In this document: positions 9,318 to 16,210 of the stretch, piece by piece
Layout of the letters: every line of letters starts with the position of its first letter
Position numbering within the stretch: position 1 is the first letter of the stretch
Assembly: GCA_963792875.1 (NCBI GenBank)
Contig: CAWBXV010000005.1
Location: forward strand, 62,001 to 126,000
Reading direction: 5' to 3'
Length of the DNA: 64,000 nt
DNA from: JAHEGP01 sp963792875
GTDB lineage: Bacteria; Pseudomonadota; Gammaproteobacteria; Pseudomonadales; JAHEGP01
Made by a program: the position numbers and the translations under genes
The notes under the pieces: generated by a model
What the model was told of the DNA's origin: nothing
Databases searched by the model: none
The model's input: only the letters and a program-made list of their open reading frames with translations

Positions 9318-9566
9318 ATGACCGTTTTCGTGGCAACTTTTCTGTTCATGCTGCTGGTGGTGGCGGCCATGTCGATCGGCGTGCTGGCGGGCCGCAGCCC
9401 CATCAAGGGCAGCTGCGGTGGCATGAGCGCGCTGGGGCTTGGCACCGACTGCGAGATCTGCGGTGGCGACCCCGGCAAGTGCGACGGCGACACTGCACCC
9501 GCCGCCAAGCCTGGCCGTGCCGAGGTGTATGACGCCATGCGGACGGGGCCGCGGACGCGCGAATAG
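9318..9566 (+). CDS. nqrM: Na+-NQR maturation protein NqrM
   Basis: NqrM is needed for Na+-NQR assembly, apparently by delivering iron to the NqrD/E centre. The 82-residue product has one N-terminal membrane helix and a cysteine-rich tail with four cysteines (GSCGG, TDCEICGG, GKCDG), the family pattern. The ATG start is preceded by AAGGAG with 8-base spacing. It is the last gene of the nqr operon and is convergent with the next gene. Confidence 0.9.
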   Translation: MTVFVATFLFMLLVVAAMSIGVLAGRSPIKGSCGGMSALGLGTDCEICGGDPGKCDGDTAPAAKPGRAEVYDAMRTGPRTRE

Positions 9567-9639
9567 GGTCTGCGCCGGCGCTCTATGGCGCCTGCTGTGG
9601 CTGCCGCCGCGGGGTGTGCTGCGCGGCGCCGCCGGCTCC

Positions 9640-10350
9640 TCATTTTCCCAGGTAGAGATAGCGCACCGGGTAGTCGGTGATGGCGCTGTTGACGCCCCAG
9701 CTGGCCAGGCGGCGAATCTGGGAGGAGTCGTTGGTGGTAAAGCACGACACCTCCAGGTTGGCCAGTTTGGCTGCCTTGATGACCTCCCGGGTCAGGATCT
9801 GATAGGCGAAGACGATCAGCTTGCATTTGAGCCGCTTGGCCATGGCCACGTTGTCGATCAGGCGCCGTTCACAGATAAAGCCGCGACGAAACTCCGGCAG
9901 CATGGCGCGTGCCAGCAGCAGCGTGGTGGTATCGAATGAGGTGATGGTGTAGCGCGTGGTGTCGCGCTCGCTCAGCAGCTCGCGCAGGGCGCGCAGCAGC
10001 AGTACCTGGCGTATGGGGAGATCGCGCTTGAGCTCCAGCTGCACGGTGTCGCTCTGATCCAGCAGCGGCAGTACCTCCAGCAGGGACGGCACCGGTTCCA
10101 CCGTCGGCCACGTAGCGGGGCTGGCGGCATTCATGGTCGCCAGCGCTTTCGAGCTGGTCAGGGCGACGGCCCGGCGCTGTTGCGTGGTGCGGGTCGTAGA
10201 GCGGTCGTGGATGACCACGGGCACGCCGTCGGCGGCCAGCTGGATATCCAGTTCGAAGTGTCTGACGCCGCGGTTGAGCGCATACAGAAATCCGCCCAGG
10301 GTGTTTTCCGGGGCTTCGCCCCGGGCCCCGCGGTGGCCGATGATGTGCAT
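9640..10350 (-). CDS. Cytosolic glycerophosphodiester phosphodiesterase (UgpQ-like)
   Basis: Hydrolyses glycerophosphodiesters released from phospholipids to glycerol 3-phosphate and an alcohol. The GDPD signature is complete: HRGARGEAPENT at the N-terminus with the catalytic histidine, and FELDIQLAADGVPVVIHD with the metal-binding acidic pair and second histidine. No signal peptide, about 236 residues, so probably cytosolic. I start at the ATG giving MHIIGHRG rather than at the upstream in-frame codon (10383), because the family begins here. The C-terminus reads SAITDYPVRYLYLG. Confidence 0.88.
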   Translation of the reverse strand: MHIIGHRGARGEAPENTLGGFLYALNRGVRHFELDIQLAADGVPVVIHDRSTTRTTQQRRAVALTSSKALATMNAASPATWPTVEPVPSLLEVLPLLDQSDTVQLELKRDLPIRQVLLLRALRELLSERDTTRYTITSFDTTTLLLARAMLPEFRRGFICERRLIDNVAMAKRLKCKLIVFAYQILTREVIKAAKLANLEVSCFTTNDSSQIRRLASWGVNSAITDYPVRYLYLGK

Positions 10351-10410
10351 GGTGTTGGTGCCTTGGGCCGTAGTCGCTCGCAACGTTAATGGAAAGAGAT
10401 GACGGTTGGG

Positions 10411-11529
10411 TTACGCCGATGGCTCGCGCATCCAGGCCTTCTTTCTCGCCAGATAGGCCTCCCGGACGATGCGGACATCCTCCAGGAACAGCGGCAGCTC
10501 GTCGAGCAGCAGCGCCTGGGGACCGTCGACCAGCGCCTCTGACGGGTTGGGGTGGAAGTCTACCAGCACCATGTTGGCCCCGGCAATCACGCCCTGGGCG
10601 GTCGCGTGCACGACGTCCAGCAGCCCGTCCGGGTCTTGCTCCCGCGTGCCGACCGAGTGCGACGGGTCGATGCAGACCGGCATGCGCGTGAGGCGCTTGA
10701 GCACGGGCACGTGGGCGAAATCCACCAGGTTGCGGTGGGGCTTGCCGAACTCCGACTTCATGCCGCGCAGGCAGAAGATGACTCTGGAGTTGCCCTCGCT
10801 GGCCAGGTACTCGGCGGCGTTCAGCGATTCGTCGAGGCTGATGCCGAAGCCCCGCTTGAGCAGGGCGGGGTAGCTCTGCTGGCGGCCGATGGATTTCAGC
10901 AGCTCAAAGTTCTGGGTATTGCGGGTGCCGATCTGCAGCATCACCCCGGTGGGTCGCCCGGTGGCCTCCAGCGCCTGGTCGATCTCCTCGATGTGGCTCT
11001 CGTGGGTGACCTCCATGGCCACCACGCGGATGCCGTACTTGCCGGCGAGTTCGAACACCCAGGGCAGGCAGGATTTGCCGTGCCCCTGGAAGGAATAGGG
11101 GTTGGTGCGCGGCTTGTAGGCGCCCATGCGCGTGCAGACCTGGCCGTTTGCCTGCAGGGCGCGCAGCATGGTCTCGACATGCCCGGGGGTGTCCACCGCG
11201 CACAGGCCCGCAAACACGTGGAAGCTGTTCTGGCTGAACTCGACGCCGTTGTAGGTGAACCCGCAATGGCGCCGCTCATCGCGGTGGCGACCGAGAATGC
11301 GGTAGCTGTCGGCGATGCGCACCACGCGCTCGACGGCGGGCAGAGCGGCGATGGCGTCCTGGTCCAGCGCCTGGGTATTGCCCACCAGGTAGATCTCGGT
11401 GAGCACCTGGTTCGCGCCATGCACCTTGTGCTGCCGCACGGTAACGCCGGGCAGGTTGTTCAGGTATTCCCGGGTGTCGCGGTATTCCCGGCTGCTGTCG
11501 TCGGTGTCGGGGTGCAGGATGATCAGCAT
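10411..11529 (-). CDS. DAHP-synthase-like (type I-beta) aldolase-fold protein with altered active-site residues
   Basis: Homologous to 3-deoxy-D-arabino-heptulosonate 7-phosphate synthase of the I-beta kind: a ferredoxin-like N-terminal domain (residues about 1-80), then the barrel with MGAYKPRTNPYSFQG (Lys139), LLKRGFGIS, and IDPSHS (His291). Several positions differ from true DAHP synthases: the AGPCS motif reads AGLCAVD (Cys110 kept), the ERG motif reads CLRG (Leu254), and the metal-ligand glutamate in VEVHPEP is aspartate (VDFHPNP, Asp324). It may be a DAHP synthase variant or a paralogue with another condensation reaction. No aro genes are adjacent. Confidence 0.75.
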   Translation of the reverse strand: MLIILHPDTDDSSREYRDTREYLNNLPGVTVRQHKVHGANQVLTEIYLVGNTQALDQDAIAALPAVERVVRIADSYRILGRHRDERRHCGFTYNGVEFSQNSFHVFAGLCAVDTPGHVETMLRALQANGQVCTRMGAYKPRTNPYSFQGHGKSCLPWVFELAGKYGIRVVAMEVTHESHIEEIDQALEATGRPTGVMLQIGTRNTQNFELLKSIGRQQSYPALLKRGFGISLDESLNAAEYLASEGNSRVIFCLRGMKSEFGKPHRNLVDFAHVPVLKRLTRMPVCIDPSHSVGTREQDPDGLLDVVHATAQGVIAGANMVLVDFHPNPSEALVDGPQALLLDELPLFLEDVRIVREAYLARKKAWMREPSA

Positions 11530-11573
11530 GGCGGATGCTCCGGGGTGGCGACGCCATTACAGGTGCGTCGCAT

Positions 11574-11885
11574 TCAGTCTGGTGCGGAGCTTGTCACAGC
11601 GGCACGCCTCTTGGCAACTGTGTGCAGCACCTTGCCCGATTCAAAATACACGGAAAAGTCCGGGTAGTCCCAGCGGCTGATGGGCGGCGCGCCGACGCCC
11701 TGGCCGCGCTGCAGCGGGGCGCCCAGGCGGGCCTCGACCCCTGCCGCCGCCTCGCCGCGCGCAGGCGCGCCCGCGGCGGCTGCTCCCTGCTGGCCGACCG
11801 GGATGGTCAGGGTGTCGCCGATGGCCTGGGTGGCGCCAAGCAGCAGGGCGGCGGCGCAGAAGAGGGTGCGGACGGTGGCTATCAT
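11574..11885 (-). CDS. Small exported protein of unknown function
   Basis: 103 residues with a clear signal peptide (LFCAAALLLGATQAIGD), then a mature part containing IPVGQQG, an Ala/Gly-rich linker, and the conserved-looking C-terminal block VGAPPISRWDYPDFSVYFESGKVLHTV. I recall short proteins with the PPISRWxYxxFxVYFE pattern in other gammaproteobacteria, but no function is known to me. It lies 44 bases upstream of the DAHP-synthase-like gene on the same strand, so the two may be co-transcribed. Confidence 0.7.
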   Translation of the reverse strand: MIATVRTLFCAAALLLGATQAIGDTLTIPVGQQGAAAAGAPARGEAAAGVEARLGAPLQRGQGVGAPPISRWDYPDFSVYFESGKVLHTVAKRRAAVTSSAPD

Positions 11886-11985
11886 CGGTTGTTCCTCGGC
11901 ATGTCGCTGGCGTCAGTTCCGCATCAAGTCTAGCACCGCCGCCCCGGCCCCGGCGGCGGCGGGAGGGCATTTATCCCACATGAAC

Positions 11986-12014
11986 TTCCCATTGGCGCAC
12001 GCTTTGCGCATAAT
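11986..12014 (+). promoter_or_regulatory. Candidate promoter of the lolCDE operon
   Basis: TTCCCA (11986-11991) and CATAAT (12009-12014) lie 17 bases apart in the divergent gap between the small exported protein gene and lolC, about 135 bases before the lolC start. Moderate match to the sigma-70 consensus; by eye only. Confidence 0.35.
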
Positions 12015-12148
12015 GCGTGACCCGGGCGGGGGCTGGCTGCGCCGCAGGCAGGACATGGCCGCCGCCCGCGCCAGGCCAGGTGCTCCGGCTGGCGCCTACC
12101 GGCGGTGGTCTCCACCTCGCTGCGGCCACCGACGATACGCAAGACGCC

Positions 12149-13393
12149 ATGTATAGACCCTTCGAGCTCTTCACCGGACTGCGCTATCTGCGCTCGCGCA
12201 GGCGCAATCAGTTTCTGTCGTTCATCTCCTGGTTTTCGCTGCTGGGGCTGGTGCTGGGCGTGGCTGCGCTGATCACGGTGAGCTCGGTGATGAATGGCTT
12301 TGAGGCGCAGTTGCAGGAGCGCATTCTGCGCTTTCTGCCGCACGGCTTTATCGAGAGCAGCGACGGTCGGCTCGCCGACTGGCCCGAGCTGCGCCGATGG
12401 CTGGAGGTCCAGCCCGGCGTGCGCGGCGCCGCCCCCTACATTCGCGGCCATGCCTTGATCGGGGAGGGGGCCACCGCCCGTGGCGTCGAGCTTTCGGCGA
12501 TCCTGCCCGAGCTGCAGCGCAGGGTGTCGCTGGTGGACGACTACATGCTGGCGGGCTCGCTGTCCGACCTGCGGCCCGGCGAATTCAAGATCGTCCTGGG
12601 GGCCATCGTCGCCCAGCGCATGCGCGTCGGCGTCGGCGACCGCGTGACCGTGGTGCTGCCCCGCGTCAGCGTGACGCCGGTGGGCATTTTCCCGCGCATG
12701 CGCCGCTTCACCGTAGCGGGGATCTTCGAGGTGGGGGCGCAGCTCGATGCCAGTGAAGTGTTCATTCACCTCGAAGACGGCCAGCGGCTGTTCGGCCTGG
12801 GCGATGCGGTGCAGGGCATGCAGGTGCAGGTCGACGACGTCTACCACGCCGGGGCCGTGCTCGCCGCGCTGCGGCCGTCCCTGCCGGGCGACTTTGCCGT
12901 GAGCGACTGGAGCCAGCTGCAGGGTGGCCTGTTTCAGGCGGTCAAGATGGAAAAGATCATGGTCGCCCTCATGCTGTTCATCATCGTGGCGGTGGCCGCC
13001 TTCAATATCGTCTCCATCCTCACCATGATGGTCATGGACAAGCGCGCGGATATCGCGGTGCTGCGCACCATGGGGGCCAGCGCCTGGCAGATCGTCCTGC
13101 TGTTTCTGGTCCAGGGTCTGACCATCGGCGTGCTGGGGGTGTTTTTCGGCGTGCTGGTGGGCGTGCCGCTGGCGCTTGGCATCGGCGATCTGGTCAGTGG
13201 CCTGGAGCAGCTGCTGCGCTTCCGGGTATTCGACCCCTCGGTCTATTTCATAACGGCCATGCCCTCGGAGCTGCATGTGCGGGACCTGCTGTGGACTATC
13301 GGCGGTTCGCTGCTGCTGAGCCTGCTGGCCACGATCTATCCCGCCTGGCGAGCCGGCCAGATTCAACCGGCAGAGGTGCTGCGCTATGAGTAG
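12149..13393 (+). CDS. lolC: Lipoprotein-releasing ABC transporter permease LolC
   Basis: Membrane subunit of the LolCDE complex that extracts outer-membrane lipoproteins from the inner membrane and hands them to LolA. Four membrane helices in the MacB/FtsX arrangement: one near residues 25-45, then a large periplasmic domain, then three near the C-terminus. The opening FELFTGLRYLRSRRRNQFLSF and the closing ATIYPAWRAGQIQPAEVLRYE are diagnostic. The start is the ATG 132 bases inside a longer open frame. It overlaps lolD by 8 bases. Confidence 0.93.
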   Translation: MYRPFELFTGLRYLRSRRRNQFLSFISWFSLLGLVLGVAALITVSSVMNGFEAQLQERILRFLPHGFIESSDGRLADWPELRRWLEVQPGVRGAAPYIRGHALIGEGATARGVELSAILPELQRRVSLVDDYMLAGSLSDLRPGEFKIVLGAIVAQRMRVGVGDRVTVVLPRVSVTPVGIFPRMRRFTVAGIFEVGAQLDASEVFIHLEDGQRLFGLGDAVQGMQVQVDDVYHAGAVLAALRPSLPGDFAVSDWSQLQGGLFQAVKMEKIMVALMLFIIVAVAAFNIVSILTMMVMDKRADIAVLRTMGASAWQIVLLFLVQGLTIGVLGVFFGVLVGVPLALGIGDLVSGLEQLLRFRVFDPSVYFITAMPSELHVRDLLWTIGGSLLLSLLATIYPAWRAGQIQPAEVLRYE

Positions 13394-14102
13394 TTCGTTC
13401 AACCCGGGCGTGGCCGCGTCACCGGCGCTGAGCTGCCGGGGCATCGCCAAGGTCTACGAGCAGGGCCCGCAGCCGGTCACGGTGTTGTCCGGCATCGACC
13501 TGGCGGTGGCTGCCGGCGAGCGGCTCGCGATCGTCGGGCGCTCCGGCTCCGGCAAGTCCACGCTGCTGAATATCCTCGGCGGGCTGGATCAGCCCAGCAG
13601 CGGCGAAGTGCTGGTGGCGGGCGAGAACATGACCCGCCTGGGCAACAGCGCGCGCGCGGCCCTGCGCAACCGGGCGCTGGGTTTCGTCTACCAGTTTCAC
13701 CACCTGCTGGGGGAGTTCTCCGCGCTGGAAAACGTGGCGATGCCGCTGCTGATCCGGCGCGACCCGACCGCGCAGGCCCGCCGCGAGGCCAGCGCCATCC
13801 TCGAGCGGGTGGGGCTGGGATCGCGCCTGCAGCACAAACCCTCGGAGCTGTCGGGCGGTGAGCGCCAGCGGGTGGCGATCGCCCGCGCCCTGGTCAGCCG
13901 CCCCGCCTGTGTGCTGCTGGACGAGCCCACCGGCAATCTCGACAAGGAGACTGCCAACACCGTGCAGGCCTTGCTGTGGGAGCTGAACGAGACGCTCGGC
14001 ATCTCGCTGGTGATCGTCACCCATGACTTCGAGCTGAAGGCGGCCATGCACCGGGTGCTGGAGCTCAACGCCGGCACGCTGCGCCCGCTGGAGGGGCACT
14101 AG
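13386..14102 (+). CDS. lolD: Lipoprotein-releasing ABC transporter ATPase LolD
   Basis: ATPase that powers lipoprotein extraction. Walker A GRSGSGKSTLLN, the LolD/MacB-type Q-loop FVYQFHHLLGEFSALENVAMP, signature LSGGERQRVAIARAL, Walker B VLLDEPTGNLD, and the switch histidine in IVTHD are all intact. 238 residues. It sits between the two permease genes with an 8-base overlap to lolC and a 3-base gap to lolE. Confidence 0.96.
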   Translation: MSSSFNPGVAASPALSCRGIAKVYEQGPQPVTVLSGIDLAVAAGERLAIVGRSGSGKSTLLNILGGLDQPSSGEVLVAGENMTRLGNSARAALRNRALGFVYQFHHLLGEFSALENVAMPLLIRRDPTAQARREASAILERVGLGSRLQHKPSELSGGERQRVAIARALVSRPACVLLDEPTGNLDKETANTVQALLWELNETLGISLVIVTHDFELKAAMHRVLELNAGTLRPLEGH

Positions 14103-14105
14103 GCC

Positions 14106-15353
14106 GTGTTCCGCCCGCTGCCGGTTTTTCTGGGTCTGCGCTATGGCACCGCCCATGGTGGCACGCCGCTGGTCTCCTTTCTGTCCAGGGTGTCCGCCGC
14201 CGGTCTGGCCATGGGCGTGGCGCTGCTGATACTGGTGCTGGCGGTGATGAACGGCTTCGACCGCGAGATGCGTGAGCGCATCCTGGCGATGGTGCCGCAC
14301 GCGACCATCGCCGGCGCCGACGCGATGGAGGATTGGCCGGCGGTGGTCGCCGCCGCCGAGCGCACGCCGGGGGTGGTTGGCGCGGCCCCGTTTCTGCAGC
14401 TGCAGGCCATGCTGATGGCCGGTGACCAGGCCCGCGCGGTGCTGCTGCAGGCCGTGCTGCCCGAGCGCGAGGCCGCGCTCTCGATCGTGCAGGAGTTCAT
14501 GGTGCAGGGCCGCTTTGCCGACCTGGCGACGAACGATCACGGGGTGGTGGTCAGCCGCTCGCTGGCCAGCAAGCTCGGCATCGAGGTCGGGCGCAGCGTG
14601 GCGGTGGTGGTGCCCAGTGACGCCCAGCAGGGCAGCACGCGTCTCGTCCCCCGTATCTACCAGGCGCAGGTGGTCGGTATCTACGCGTCCAATACCGAGA
14701 TCGACAACTTTCTCGCCTACATTCCCCTGGGCTTCGGCCAGCACATCGCCCAGCTTGGCGATCGCGTGCACGGCGTGCAGCTCAAGGTTGACGACCTCAT
14801 GGACGCGGGGCGCATCGCCGGCCGCGTGCTGGGGCAGCTGCAGGGGGTATACTACGCCCGCGACTGGATGCGCACCCACGGCAATCTGTTCGAGGCCATT
14901 CAGCTGTCCAAGAAGCTGGTGTCCTTTCTGGTGTTCATCATTATCGCGGTGGCGGCCTTCAACGTCGTGACGGCCATGATCATGGTGGTGCGGGACAAGC
15001 AGGGGGATGTCGCCATACTGCAGACCATGGGGCTGGAGCAGGGCGACATCGTCAAGCTGTTTATCTTTCACGGCCTGGTGATCGGCGTCATCGGCACGGC
15101 GATCGGCGCCGCCGCCGGACTGCTGCTGGCGGCCAACGTCACCGAGCTGGTGCGCTGGCTGGAACACCTGCTGGATTATCAGTTCTTGAAGTCGGACGTC
15201 TACCCCGTCACCTACCTGCCGGCCGATATCCGCATCGCGGACGTGGCGCTGGTCTGCGGCACCGCGCTGGCGCTCACTCTGGTGGCAACGCTGTATCCGG
15301 CCTGGCGGGCGGCGCGTCTGCTGCCTGCGGAAGTGCTTCGCTACGACAAGTAG
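14106..15353 (+). CDS. lolE: Lipoprotein-releasing ABC transporter permease LolE
   Basis: Second permease of the complex, paralogous to lolC (415 residues, one N-terminal and three C-terminal membrane helices around a periplasmic domain). It starts with GTG and ends LYPAWRAARLLPAEVLRYDK. Separate LolC and LolE, rather than a single LolF homodimer, is the gammaproteobacterial arrangement. Its last 80 bases overlap, in convergent orientation, the 3' end of the DUF2062 gene. LolC versus LolE assignment follows gene order. Confidence 0.9.
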   Translation: MFRPLPVFLGLRYGTAHGGTPLVSFLSRVSAAGLAMGVALLILVLAVMNGFDREMRERILAMVPHATIAGADAMEDWPAVVAAAERTPGVVGAAPFLQLQAMLMAGDQARAVLLQAVLPEREAALSIVQEFMVQGRFADLATNDHGVVVSRSLASKLGIEVGRSVAVVVPSDAQQGSTRLVPRIYQAQVVGIYASNTEIDNFLAYIPLGFGQHIAQLGDRVHGVQLKVDDLMDAGRIAGRVLGQLQGVYYARDWMRTHGNLFEAIQLSKKLVSFLVFIIIAVAAFNVVTAMIMVVRDKQGDVAILQTMGLEQGDIVKLFIFHGLVIGVIGTAIGAAAGLLLAANVTELVRWLEHLLDYQFLKSDVYPVTYLPADIRIADVALVCGTALALTLVATLYPAWRAARLLPAEVLRYDK

Positions 15354-15963
15354 GGGATTGGTCGGGGAACACCTTGCCGGGAACCGCCTTGACGCGGCGC
15401 TCATCGGCGGGGCGCGCCCGGCGCAGCCGCACCCGCAGGCGCCAGTTGCGCAGCACCATGATGCGCCAGGCGATGCGCACAGCGGTATAGGCGAGCCCGC
15501 CGAAAAAGAGTCCGCAGACGAAACTGCCCACAAACAGCGGGCGCAGCAGCGGCTGCCAGCTGCTCTTGAGATTGTGCCACCACTGCTCCAGCGACAGCTC
15601 CATATTCAGCCCGGACAGGTCGAGCGTGAAGGCCTTGGGCGGCAGGTCCAGGATCAATGCCCCCAGGCGGTAGCTGCCGTAGAAGATCGGCGGCATGGTC
15701 ACGGGATTGGATATCCACACCAGTGCCACCGACAGGGGCAGGTTGGCGTGGAAGGCGATGGCCAGCGCGGCTGCCAGCACCATCTGGAAGGGGACGGGAA
15801 TGAAGGCGCAGAACACGCCGATGAACGCCGCCAACGAGGCGGAGTAGCGGTTGAGGTGCCAGAGATTGCCGTCGTGCAGGGCATCCCCCAGCAGCTTCAG
15901 GTAGCGATGGTTCTTCAGCATTTCCGGCGGCGGCATGATCCGCTTGAACAGTTTCTTTGGCAT
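15274..15963 (-). CDS. DUF2062 membrane protein
   Basis: Inner-membrane protein of unknown function. The DUF2062 block starts MPKKLFKRIMPPPE and continues HLNRYSASLAAFIGVFCAF, then SNPVTMPPIFYGSYRLG, with two hydrophobic segments, and a third near residues 165-190. The C-terminus is basic and proline-rich. I start at the ATG giving MPKKLF; the open frame extends 22 codons further upstream without family similarity. The last part of the frame overlaps lolE, so the extreme C-terminus is not conserved sequence. Often found near comEC and exbB in related genomes, as here. Confidence 0.85.
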   Translation of the reverse strand: MPKKLFKRIMPPPEMLKNHRYLKLLGDALHDGNLWHLNRYSASLAAFIGVFCAFIPVPFQMVLAAALAIAFHANLPLSVALVWISNPVTMPPIFYGSYRLGALILDLPPKAFTLDLSGLNMELSLEQWWHNLKSSWQPLLRPLFVGSFVCGLFFGGLAYTAVRIAWRIMVLRNWRLRVRLRRARPADERRVKAVPGKVFPDQSPTCRSEALPQAADAPPARPDTALPPE

Positions 15964-16210
15964 CGTTCCAGCACCGCTTCGCAAGGCGCAAGATGGCAGG
16001 GCAACGGTGCAGTGACAGTGATAAATCACCAGCCGCCGGCAACAGCAATTCCCTTTTCACGCGTCGGCGAAGCCGCCGCGCTGTCTTATTATATGGCATT
16101 GGCAATCCAACACACTGCATGAATTGACCGGTGCGGCGGCGGTCTGCGTGCGCTCTGCAGCACGGTGCACGGCAGTGATGCGTTCAGCGGCGACCCAGGG
16201 AGGGGCGGCG

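Noticed and set aside
13419..15533. 704-codon minus-strand open frame opposite lolD and lolE
   Set aside because: It is a shadow of two well-identified genes with intact motifs, and it would require the antisense to be coding across both.
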